Source: Pyxidicoccus trucidator
GTDB lineage: Bacteria > Myxococcota > Myxococcia > Myxococcales > Myxococcaceae
Length of the DNA: 64,000 nt
Direction: 5' to 3'
Assembly: GCF_010894435.1 (NCBI RefSeq)
Contig: NZ_JAAIXZ010000022.1
Span: forward strand, 62,001-126,000
A program made the translations under genes and the position numbers. Every line of letters starts with the position of its first letter. The stretch's first letter is position 1. Shown one piece after another: positions 24,766-32,172 of the stretch. Below the pieces are notes generated by a model. The model saw nothing but the letters and a program-made list of their open reading frames with translations, was not told the DNA's origin and searched no databases.

Positions 24766-25731
24766 ATGCCAGTGCGCGAGCGGGCCGACATCGTCGTGGT
24801 CGGTGGAATCAACACGGACTTCCTCGTGCAGGGCCCCCGCCTGCCTGCTCCCGGCGACAGCGTGCAGGGACATCTCTTCCTGGAGAGCCTTGGAGGGAAG
24901 GGCGCCAACGGGGCCGTGGGTGCGGCGCGGCTGGGCGCGCGCGTGGCGCTGGTGGGGCGCGTGGGCATGGATGCGCGCGGGCTCGCGCTGCTGGAGCAGC
25001 TCGAAGGGGAGGGCGTGGACATTGGCGCGGTGGCGAGAGACCCCACCGCGATGACTGGAGTGGCGCTGGAGATGGTGGACGAGGAGGGCCAGCGGCAGAG
25101 CCTGGCCGCACCCGGTGCGAACCTCTGTCTGAAGCCCTCGGACATCATGAGCGCGGAGGAGCGCATCTCCGCCGCGCGGGTGCTGCTGGTTCAACTGGAA
25201 GTGCCGATGGGGGCGGTGAGCGCCGCGGTCCACCACGCCCGGGCGGCCGGCACGCACGTGGTGTTGGATCCGGCTCCCGCCATGTCCCTGCCCGAGGATT
25301 TGCTGGAGGCCGTCCACGTCATCCGCCCCAACGCGGAGGAGGCCGAGGCCCTCACGGGCGTGGAGGTCCGGGACCGGGACTCGGCCCGGCGCGCGGCGGA
25401 GAACCTGCTTCGGCGAGGCGTGGGAGGCGCGGTGGTGGCCTCGCCGGATGGAAGCCTCGTGTTGTCCTCCGAAGGCGAGCTGTGGCTGCCAGACCTGTCC
25501 CTGGAGCGCGCGGACACCACCGGCGCGGGGGATGCCTTCTGTGCGGCGCTCGCCGTCGCGCTGGCGGAGGGCAGGTCCCTGGCGGAGGCGGCGCGCTTCG
25601 CGCACGAGGCGTCGGCACTGGCGACGATGCGCCTGGGCGCCCTCGCAGGGCTGCCCATGCGCGACCAGGTGGAGTCCCGCCTCGCGCTGCTGGGGCCGCG
25701 GGGACTGTGGACCGAGTCGGCGCCGCTGTGA
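24766..25731 (+). CDS. Ribokinase-like PfkB-family sugar kinase
   Basis: 321 residues from ATG 24766, preceded by GAGGAGGAG. PfkB signatures: VVGGINTDFLVQGPRLPAPG, the glycine-rich SLGGKGANGAVGAARLGA, and the ATP/anion-hole DTTGAGDAFCAALAVAL with its catalytic Asp. The N-terminal pattern resembles ribokinases most, so phosphorylation of ribose or a similar furanose or nucleoside at the expense of ATP is likely. There is no sugar transporter or nucleoside hydrolase next to it to settle the substrate. Monocistronic by context; it converges on the sulfotransferase gene. Confidence 0.85.
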   Translation: MPVRERADIVVVGGINTDFLVQGPRLPAPGDSVQGHLFLESLGGKGANGAVGAARLGARVALVGRVGMDARGLALLEQLEGEGVDIGAVARDPTAMTGVALEMVDEEGQRQSLAAPGANLCLKPSDIMSAEERISAARVLLVQLEVPMGAVSAAVHHARAAGTHVVLDPAPAMSLPEDLLEAVHVIRPNAEEAEALTGVEVRDRDSARRAAENLLRRGVGGAVVASPDGSLVLSSEGELWLPDLSLERADTTGAGDAFCAALAVALAEGRSLAEAARFAHEASALATMRLGALAGLPMRDQVESRLALLGPRGLWTESAPL

Positions 25732-25745
25732 GGCCGCGCGCGGCC
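25732..25745. terminator. Palindrome between convergent genes
   Basis: GGCCGCGCGCGGCC fills the 16-base gap between the ends of the ribokinase-like and sulfotransferase genes. It could act in both directions, but lacks a T-run. Confidence 0.3.
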
Positions 25746-25747
25746 GT

Positions 25748-26743
25748 TCAGCCCCGAAGTCGCTCGGCCTCTAGCGCCTCATGGACGGGGCGCACCCAGC
25801 GCTCCGCCATCTCCCGTGAGAGTCCGCTGACCCGGCGGGCCTTGTCCTCGGTGTCGTCCGCGAAGGGAACCACGGGGTTCTTCGCATCGCGCTCCGCTGC
25901 CTCGCGCAGGCGCTCGGCGTCCTCCGGCGTCAGCTCCAGTCCGAAGAGGTCCGTCAGGAGCGCCAGGCCGTCCGGCTGGAGCCGCCGATAGTCCAGCAGC
26001 CGCGCCGGCCCCTGGCGCTCCCGGTAGCCGTGCAGTCCCGCCTCGCAGATGCGGGCCAGGACGCGGGCGCCGTACTCCTCCAGCGGCATGCCCTCCAGCG
26101 CGCCACGTTCGAGCCCGAGCAGCGCGGGCTCCAGCATGCCCGGCACCATGTGCGCGCCCCGGTGGTTCTGATGCGACGCCATGACCTCCACCGGGTCGCG
26201 GTAGAGGAACAGCCACGGCACGTCCGGAAACGCGCGCTGGAGCAAGGGCAGCTCCAGCACGTGCCACGCGTCCAGCTTGAGGAAGACCGCCTCCTCCTCG
26301 GGATGGCGCCGCTGGCCGAGCGCTCCCACCACCGCGCGGAGCCACTCCACCCGCTGCGCCTCCGTGACGCCCGGCAGGCGCAGGTGCGAGCGCAGCACCG
26401 TGTCCACCGGGCCGGGCTCGGACAGGACGACGTGTCTCGGGAGTGCCGCCAGCAGCTGCGCCGCCAGCGTGGAGCCGCACCGGGACATGTGGAACACGAG
26501 CCCCCGCACCGGCAGCCCGGGCCGCGCGGCGTTGCGCGCCACCAGCTCCTCCATCGACGTCTGGTGCCGGAAGAGCAGCGCGAAGGGATGGCGGAGCCGG
26601 CGCTCCAGCGTCTGGTCGAAGAACGGGTCCGTGAAGCGCTGTGCCCCCAGGTGGCACCAGTCCACCCGGAGCGCACGCTCCTCCACGTGGACGCGGCCGG
26701 GCACCCAGCCGTCCAGGCGCGTGTCGTCCTTCCCTCCGCTCAT
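25748..26743 (-). CDS. Sulfotransferase-family protein in a hydroxylase/Nif11 operon
   Basis: 331 residues from ATG 26743, which overlaps the stop of the Nif11-like gene (ATGA). The PAPS-type P-loop is GLVFHMSRCGSTLAAQLL (81-98, with S87 and the RCGST turn), and the 3'-phosphate-binding region includes PWLFLYRDPVEVMASH. Such enzymes transfer sulfate from PAPS to a hydroxyl. Last gene of a three-gene overlapping operon, so its acceptor may be a hydroxylated residue on the small peptide encoded just upstream; that is inference. An unrelated metabolite acceptor is possible. Confidence 0.8.
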   Translation of the reverse strand: MSGGKDDTRLDGWVPGRVHVEERALRVDWCHLGAQRFTDPFFDQTLERRLRHPFALLFRHQTSMEELVARNAARPGLPVRGLVFHMSRCGSTLAAQLLAALPRHVVLSEPGPVDTVLRSHLRLPGVTEAQRVEWLRAVVGALGQRRHPEEEAVFLKLDAWHVLELPLLQRAFPDVPWLFLYRDPVEVMASHQNHRGAHMVPGMLEPALLGLERGALEGMPLEEYGARVLARICEAGLHGYRERQGPARLLDYRRLQPDGLALLTDLFGLELTPEDAERLREAAERDAKNPVVPFADDTEDKARRVSGLSREMAERWVRPVHEALEAERLRG

Positions 26744-26946
26744 ACCCACCGCCCCAGCCATTCCCGGCGCGCGGTGCGCAGGGTCTCCCGGAGCTCCTCG
26801 GCGGTGAAGTGACAGCCCCGCTCCTCGCCGAGCTGCGTCGCCAGCGCGATGAACCCCGGAACGTCCGTCGTCTCCCTCAGCGCCTCTTGCAGCGCCGGGT
26901 CCTCCAGGACGAGCCGGCGGAAGCGCTCGAAGTCGTCAGGCGGCAT
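26740..26946 (-). CDS. Nif11-like leader-type small protein, possible RiPP precursor
   Basis: 68 residues from ATG 26946, starting inside the end of the hydroxylase gene (11-base overlap) and ending in the sulfotransferase start. The chain FERFRRLVLEDPALQEALRE, ...GFIALATQLGEERG, CHFTAEELRETL follows the Nif11-like leader pattern of natural-product precursors. After the domain only about 11 residues remain (TARREWLGRWV), with no GG/GA cleavage site. It is either a precursor with a tiny core or a free Nif11 domain that guides the flanking enzymes. Only one Cys, in GCHF. Confidence 0.65.
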   Translation of the reverse strand: MPPDDFERFRRLVLEDPALQEALRETTDVPGFIALATQLGEERGCHFTAEELRETLRTARREWLGRWV

Positions 26947-27541
26947 CGGCGGACTCGCGCGCTTGCTGTGCCACGGCGTCGGCGAAGACGGCGCGCAGCC
27001 AGTCATTCACCACGCAGTCCAGCACCAGGTGCACGCGGTCCGTGGCGCTGGCGTTCTCCACCCGGTGCGGGAGGTTGAAGTTGAGATACCAGCACTCACC
27101 CGGCAGCAGCACCACGCGCCGGCCCGCGAGGAAGAAGGCCACGTCCGGGTGGGTGACGATGGGGATGTGCAGCCGCACCTCGCCGTCCTCGAAGCCCAGG
27201 TTGTAGTCGGTGTGCTCGCGGATGTTCGCCCCCGCCGCGAGCTTCAGCAGCCGCGCGGAGCCGATGGAACACTGGAACTCGGCCAGTGCCTCCCGGAAGG
27301 CGGGGCACCGTCCCAGTAGCGGCGTGTCCGCGTAGCGCTCCAGCCCGGTGGGGTCGGGATAGATTCGCCCCTCGGTGCCGCCAATGGAGCGCAAGGGCAC
27401 GCCGCTCCACTCACCCTCGTATTGGCGCTTGTTGAAGTGCGGCACCCAGATGTCAGGCCCCAGCCGCGCGAGGTCTTCCTGGAGCCGGGCCGCGTCGAAG
27501 TGGAACGGCAGGCGGAGTCGGTCGGGCACGGTGAACGGCAT
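26936..27541 (-). CDS. Aspartyl/asparaginyl beta-hydroxylase-family Fe(II)/2OG oxygenase
   Basis: 201 residues, ATG 27541 with GAGGAG. The metal triad is H110-x-D112 (REHTDYNLGF) and H159 (NLPHRVEN), with R169 placed to bind 2-oxoglutarate and HIPIVTHPDVAFFLAG between. The family hydroxylates Asp/Asn or related side chains in peptides. First gene of an operon with the Nif11-like peptide and a sulfotransferase, suggesting hydroxylation followed by sulfation of one substrate. That pathway is inference; the enzyme family is clear. Confidence 0.85.
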   Translation of the reverse strand: MPFTVPDRLRLPFHFDAARLQEDLARLGPDIWVPHFNKRQYEGEWSGVPLRSIGGTEGRIYPDPTGLERYADTPLLGRCPAFREALAEFQCSIGSARLLKLAAGANIREHTDYNLGFEDGEVRLHIPIVTHPDVAFFLAGRRVVLLPGECWYLNFNLPHRVENASATDRVHLVLDCVVNDWLRAVFADAVAQQARESADAA

Positions 27542-27606
27542 GGGGGGCTCCTCTTCCGCGGGACGCGCGGAAGCTCCCTCCTTCATACACCGACCCGCGC
27601 GACGGC

Positions 27607-29409
27607 TCACCCCGGGTGCGAGGACCGCAGCTCCGCCTTGGCCCGGGTCAGCGCCGCCTGTGCCCTCGCGAGGGTGCTCTGCGGGTCCTCCTCGCCCTCC
27701 ACTGAGACGGAGGCGGACACGACCTTGGGCGTCCCGAGCACGGCGTGGAGCCGCTGGCGCACGGCCTCCGCGGCCTCCGCGTCGATGCCAGGGAGCGCGA
27801 GCAGCAGGGCTCCGCCCTCCCACCGCACCGCGAAGCCCGGCGGCGCGCGCAGGCCCTCCAGTCGGCGGGCCACGTCGCGCAGCGCCGCGTCCCCCGTGTC
27901 GAAGCCGCGCTCCATGTTGATGCGGCCCAGCCCCACCAGGTCCACCAACAGCACGCTGAAGGGCACGCCGTCCCGCCGGCAGCGGCCAATCTCCCGCAGC
28001 AGCCGTTCCTCGCCCACACGCCGCGTGTCCAGCCCCGTCAGCGCGTCCATGCGCGGAAGCCGCTCACGCTCCTCTCGCGGCGGAGGCGCGCCACCGAGGT
28101 CCGACAGCGTCAGCATCTGCGCTACGCCTCCCGGCACCGGGAAGGGACGGGCCACCCACCGCAGCCGGCGCGGCTGGGGACGCTCCAGCGCCAGCGTCAG
28201 GTGCAGTCCCCGCGACGACTCGGAGGCCAGGTCGAGCTGCCTCAGCGTGGCCGCCGGGTCCGCCGTCAGCCCCGCCACGTGCTGGCAGAAGGTCTCCAGG
28301 GACATGCCGGGGATGCGCTCGGCCGGAAGGCCCAGCAGGTCCGCCAGTGCTCCGTTGCCCGCGTAGGGCCGGCGTCCCGGGGCCACCAGCAGCGCCGGCA
28401 CGTCCAGCGCCCGCACCGCCTCCCGAAGCAGCTCCAGCGCCCCTCCCTCCGGGAGTGGCGGCTGCCGGGCCTGTCCCGCCTGCTGGGCCTGGAGCTGCGC
28501 CCCCTGTCGCGCGCGCGCCTTCTGCTCCAGGTCCTCCGCCACGCGCCGGGCCAGCTCGCGCAGGGCCGCCAGGTCCTCCGCGCCGAGCATCAGCGGTCGC
28601 GTGTCGATGACGCACAGCGAGCCCAGCACCTCGCCGGTGGACGTCAGCAGCGGCGCGCCCGCGTAGCTGCCCACGATGCCTTCGCGCACCAGCGGGTTGT
28701 CGCGGAACACGGGATGGCGCGCGGCGTCCGGCACCACCAGCGACTCGCGGCCCTGCACCACGTGGTGACAGAAGGCCCAGTCCCGGGGCGTCCCCCTGTC
28801 TTTCGCCAGCGACGGCGGCAGCCCCACGTGCGCCTTGAACCACTGCCGGTCTCCCAGCACCAGCGACAGCAGCGCCACCGGCACGCCGAAGGCCTGCGCC
28901 ACCTCGGCGACCAGCGCTTGCAGCTCCGCGTCCGGCGGCCCCTCGTCCACCAGCCGCATCGAGTCGATGCGCGCCAGCCTCGGACCCTCGGGCTCGGTGG
29001 TGGGCTCTCCCAGGAAGGGGGGCGTGGAGCGCTGGCCGGCGAGGACGCGCTTCACCGTGTCCTTCATCAACTCCGGCGCGGCACGGCGGCTCAGCAGCGA
29101 GTGGATGCCCAGCGCTTCCTTGAGCTGCCAGGCGCGGACGCGCAGCTCGTCGAAGGCCGTCACCACCACCACCTGCGTGCCCGTCGCGTCGCCGCGCTCG
29201 CGCAGCCACGTCAGCAGGGCGAACCCATCCACCCGCGGAAGGGCCAGGTCGGTGACCAGCAACAGGGGCGCGTTGCGCTGCCGCACCACCTCCTGCGCCT
29301 CGGCGCCGTCGCGGGCCACCACTCCCTCCAGCCCCTCTCCGGTGATGAGGGCGAGGAGTCCGGCGGCGCGCGTCGGGTCAGGCTCGGCGATGAGTGCGTA
29401 GGGAGCCAT
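27607..29409 (-). CDS. Receiver-GAF-PAS-GGDEF-like regulator with degenerate GGDEF
   Basis: 600 residues from ATG 29409. An N-terminal receiver (LIAEPDPTRAAGLLALI, phospho-acceptor in LLVTDLALPRVDG), then a GAF domain (FGVPVALLSLVLGDRQWFKA, GSLCVIDTRP), a PAS-like stretch (RPYAGNGALADLLGLPAERI) and a diguanylate-cyclase-like C-terminus beginning DALTGLDTRRVGEERLLREI. The GGDEF active-site motif reads EGGALL, so cyclic-di-GMP synthesis is unlikely. It may bind a nucleotide or act as a phospho-regulated scaffold. It stands alone between the hydroxylase operon and the CHASE2 gene. Confidence 0.8.
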   Translation of the reverse strand: MAPYALIAEPDPTRAAGLLALITGEGLEGVVARDGAEAQEVVRQRNAPLLLVTDLALPRVDGFALLTWLRERGDATGTQVVVVTAFDELRVRAWQLKEALGIHSLLSRRAAPELMKDTVKRVLAGQRSTPPFLGEPTTEPEGPRLARIDSMRLVDEGPPDAELQALVAEVAQAFGVPVALLSLVLGDRQWFKAHVGLPPSLAKDRGTPRDWAFCHHVVQGRESLVVPDAARHPVFRDNPLVREGIVGSYAGAPLLTSTGEVLGSLCVIDTRPLMLGAEDLAALRELARRVAEDLEQKARARQGAQLQAQQAGQARQPPLPEGGALELLREAVRALDVPALLVAPGRRPYAGNGALADLLGLPAERIPGMSLETFCQHVAGLTADPAATLRQLDLASESSRGLHLTLALERPQPRRLRWVARPFPVPGGVAQMLTLSDLGGAPPPREERERLPRMDALTGLDTRRVGEERLLREIGRCRRDGVPFSVLLVDLVGLGRINMERGFDTGDAALRDVARRLEGLRAPPGFAVRWEGGALLLALPGIDAEAAEAVRQRLHAVLGTPKVVSASVSVEGEEDPQSTLARAQAALTRAKAELRSSHPG

Positions 29410-29535
29410 GTCCTTTGGATGCTGCCATGGATACCCGGTTGCCGACGCGCCCAAGCGGGGAAGCAGGGCCCTGCTGTACGGGAGTTACAGGGGTTTCCCG
29501 GCAACAGTGGAATCACGGCCTGAGGCCCGCGTGTG

Positions 29536-30957
29536 TCAGGCGGAGGCGGGTGGCGGCCCGGACGGAGGCCGTGGGTAGCGGACGAACAGCCGGCGCAAAG
29601 CGCTCCGCTGCCGGCCCAGCTCCTCGCCACGCGTCACCGAGTCCACCACCAGCATCAGCACCAGTCCCACGCACGCGGGGACCAGCGGCATCACCCAGCC
29701 CAGGTCCGCGGCCAGCCACCCCACCAGGGCCACGTGCACCACGCCCGGCAGCAGCGCGGCCCGGAGCACCGCGCCCGGGGAGCGAGCGCGACGGGAGAGC
29801 AGCAAGAAGGCCAGCAGGACAGCCGCCGTCTCCAGCACGCCCGCCCAGGCGACGATGCCCGACGAGCGCAGCAGCCGGCCCGAGCGGAGGTTGTCCAGGG
29901 CGAAGGCGTGAATCTCCACGCCGGGCACGGCGACCTGTCCGGGCAGCGTTATCTGGCCGTGCAGGCCCGTCGCGGTGACGCCCACGAAGACAGTCTTCCC
30001 GCGCAGCGCCAGGTCCAGCCCCACCGACTCCGGGTCCGCGTGCAGCACGTCCGCCAGGCTCACGTGGGGCAGCCAGCCCGGGCGGGGCAGTGGCATCAGC
30101 GGCGCGCCCCGGTCCGTGGTCGCGGCCCCTATTAATGATACGGACCGCTCGGGCAGCAGGTGCAGCGCGGTGGCCAGCGCCAGCGACGGCCACGCCCGGC
30201 CGCCGACGTTCACCGCGTAGGGGTAGCGGCGGATGACGCCGTCACCGTCCACCAGCATGTTCAGCGTGCCGCTGCCTCGCGCCGCCATGCGCAGCGGGGC
30301 AATGCTGCCCGCCACCGACGGCGCCTGGAGCCGCAGGGTCTCCACGGGCAGGGACAGGGGAGTGCCCGGCGCGCCGTCTTCCAGCGGAGCCATCACCGGC
30401 ACGTCGCCCGTCAGCGCCGCCGCCCCGAGGATGACGCCATCCCCCTCGGAGAGCGCCTCGGCCAGCCGCGCGTCGCCGTCCTGCGCATGCAGCCGCGTCT
30501 CCAGCTCCGCCACCAGCGCCGCGCCCGCGGGCTGGGCCGCGAGGCCGGACTCCTGGAGGGCCTGCAGCACGTCCTCACCCAGCTCCAGCGCCTCGCGAGG
30601 CCCGGGCTGGTCGAACACCACGTCCACCGCCACCGCCGCCGGGCGTTGCGCCGCCATGGCGCGGAAGGCGCGGGCCCACGTCGCGCGCGACAGCGGCCAG
30701 CGCTCGCCCAGCGCCGCGAGCGCCCGGTCGTCCACCTCCACCAGCACCAGGTCCGCCGTCGGCGGCACCCGGGGAAGCAGCCGGCTCACGGCCGTGTCAT
30801 AGAGGCCGCGCTCCAGGAAGCCCGGCGCGCCGCCCGTCGCCGCCGTCACGCACGCCAGCCCCACGCCCACCAGCGCGCCCAGCGCCCGCCACGGGGCGCT
30901 GCGCGGGAGCCTGGGGTTGGAACCGCTGAGGGGCTGCTCGACGGGGGTGGGCGTCAT
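29536..30957 (-). CDS. Stand-alone CHASE2-domain membrane protein
   Basis: 473 residues. One N-terminal membrane segment (about 24-42), an extracytoplasmic CHASE2 domain (ADLVLVEVDDRALAALGERW, AVAVDVVFDQPG, VFVGVTATGLHGQI, VPGVEIHAFALDNL), and three C-terminal membrane segments (about 363-440). It ends in a short basic tail where CHASE2 receptors normally carry a cyclase or kinase. No output domain exists, so it may signal through partners. It follows the FecR and OmpA genes by 42 bp, probably one transcript. Confidence 0.85.
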   Translation of the reverse strand: MTPTPVEQPLSGSNPRLPRSAPWRALGALVGVGLACVTAATGGAPGFLERGLYDTAVSRLLPRVPPTADLVLVEVDDRALAALGERWPLSRATWARAFRAMAAQRPAAVAVDVVFDQPGPREALELGEDVLQALQESGLAAQPAGAALVAELETRLHAQDGDARLAEALSEGDGVILGAAALTGDVPVMAPLEDGAPGTPLSLPVETLRLQAPSVAGSIAPLRMAARGSGTLNMLVDGDGVIRRYPYAVNVGGRAWPSLALATALHLLPERSVSLIGAATTDRGAPLMPLPRPGWLPHVSLADVLHADPESVGLDLALRGKTVFVGVTATGLHGQITLPGQVAVPGVEIHAFALDNLRSGRLLRSSGIVAWAGVLETAAVLLAFLLLSRRARSPGAVLRAALLPGVVHVALVGWLAADLGWVMPLVPACVGLVLMLVVDSVTRGEELGRQRSALRRLFVRYPRPPSGPPPASA

Positions 30958-30999
30958 GGGCGGGGGCCTCCCGGAAGGAGGGCCGCGCCATCATACGGC

Positions 31000-32172
31000 T
31001 CAGGGCCGGACGTCGAAGGCGAAGATCTTCGAGGGGAAGCCGACGAAGCCGTCCGCGTCCACCGCCAGCACCCGCCAGAACCACTTGCCCTCGCGAGAGC
31101 CCGGCACCTCCAGCTCCGTGGCCGGAGAGACGTAGGTCTGCACGCCCGCGGCGAAGTCCGCCGTGCGCGCCAATTCCACGCGGTAGGTCTTCGCCCCGGT
31201 CACCGTCCACCAGGACAGCTTGGGGGCCGCGCGGAACGTGCCGCCACGCGGGTCGGCCAGCGTGGGCGCCACCAGCAGCGGTCGGACGGGCTCCGGCTCC
31301 GAGTCTGGCATTGCCCGCGAGCCATACCCGCCGACGACGTCCAGGTCACCCTTCTTGCCGATGAGGGCCACCTTGCCCTCCAGCGTCTCCAGGCGGCTCA
31401 TGCCGTCGTCCTGCGCGGACACGCGGAAGTGGGTGCCGCGCACGCCGGCCACCGCGCCGCGCGTGCGCACCTCGAAGAGCGAGCCCTCGCCACCGGGCGC
31501 CGCGGCCGTCTCCACCGTGCCGCGCAGCAGCTCCAACTGCACCTTGCGCCGCAGGTTGGCCATCAGCTCGACGGCGCCCACCCGCACCAGGCTGCCCTCC
31601 ATCACCTGAACCGTGCTGCCATCCGCCAGCAGCAGCTCCGCCCGGGCCTCCGCGCCCGTGTGGAACAGCTCTCCCGCATAGAGCGCGTCGCCCGTGGCCC
31701 TCGGGCGCAGCTCCGCCGGCGCGGGGCCCGCGGACACGTCGCCGCTGGCGGCCCGCACCCGCGCCACCGCGGGCTGGGAGGGACGCTCGATGAAGGCGAG
31801 CTGGAGCTGCCCCGGCTCACCCGGCACGGCCGGCGGCGCCACCGCCGACACGCGCGTGCGGGGCAAGCCCGCCGCCACCAGCACCTCCGCCGCGGCCTTC
31901 GCCACCGCGAGCCCCTGGCCCTCCAGCCGCTCCACGTCCGGCAGCCGCGCCGCCACCGTTATCGAGCGGATGGCGGGCCGAGCCTTGAGGGCCTCGGCCA
32001 CGTGCTTCAGACACGCCTCCGTCTCCGGCCCCTTCGGAGCCAGCGGCCGGCCTGTCTCCACGCGCCCGTTCTCGAAGCGCAGCCCGCCACAGGGCTCACC
32101 CGCGCCCGCCGCGAGGGCAGGGGAGGTGGCCCCCAGCACCAGTGCCATCACCCACGGAGCGGTCCGCTTCAC
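31000..32172 (-). CDS. Exported FecR-domain protein
   Basis: 390 residues from a GTG overlapping the OmpA-gene stop (GTGA), with AGGAGG seven bases upstream. Signal peptide (WVMALVLGATSPALA), an N-terminal part with an OmpA-like flavour (IRSITVAARLPDVERLEGQG), then a FecR domain (GELFHTGAEARAELLLADGS, FEVRTRGAVAGVRGTHFRVS). The C-terminal beta region (YRVELARTADFAAGVQTYVS, WFWRVLAVDADGF) looks like a fibronectin-type module. FecR domains with CHASE2 partners occur in bacterial surface signalling. No FecI sigma factor gene is present, so the classic iron role is unlikely. Confidence 0.85.
   Translation of the reverse strand: MKRTAPWVMALVLGATSPALAAGAGEPCGGLRFENGRVETGRPLAPKGPETEACLKHVAEALKARPAIRSITVAARLPDVERLEGQGLAVAKAAAEVLVAAGLPRTRVSAVAPPAVPGEPGQLQLAFIERPSQPAVARVRAASGDVSAGPAPAELRPRATGDALYAGELFHTGAEARAELLLADGSTVQVMEGSLVRVGAVELMANLRRKVQLELLRGTVETAAAPGGEGSLFEVRTRGAVAGVRGTHFRVSAQDDGMSRLETLEGKVALIGKKGDLDVVGGYGSRAMPDSEPEPVRPLLVAPTLADPRGGTFRAAPKLSWWTVTGAKTYRVELARTADFAAGVQTYVSPATELEVPGSREGKWFWRVLAVDADGFVGFPSKIFAFDVRP

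Noticed and set aside
31000..32172. FecR as part of an iron-uptake FecI/FecR system
   Set aside because: No ECF sigma factor or TonB-dependent receptor gene is adjacent; the neighbours are OmpA and CHASE2 genes.
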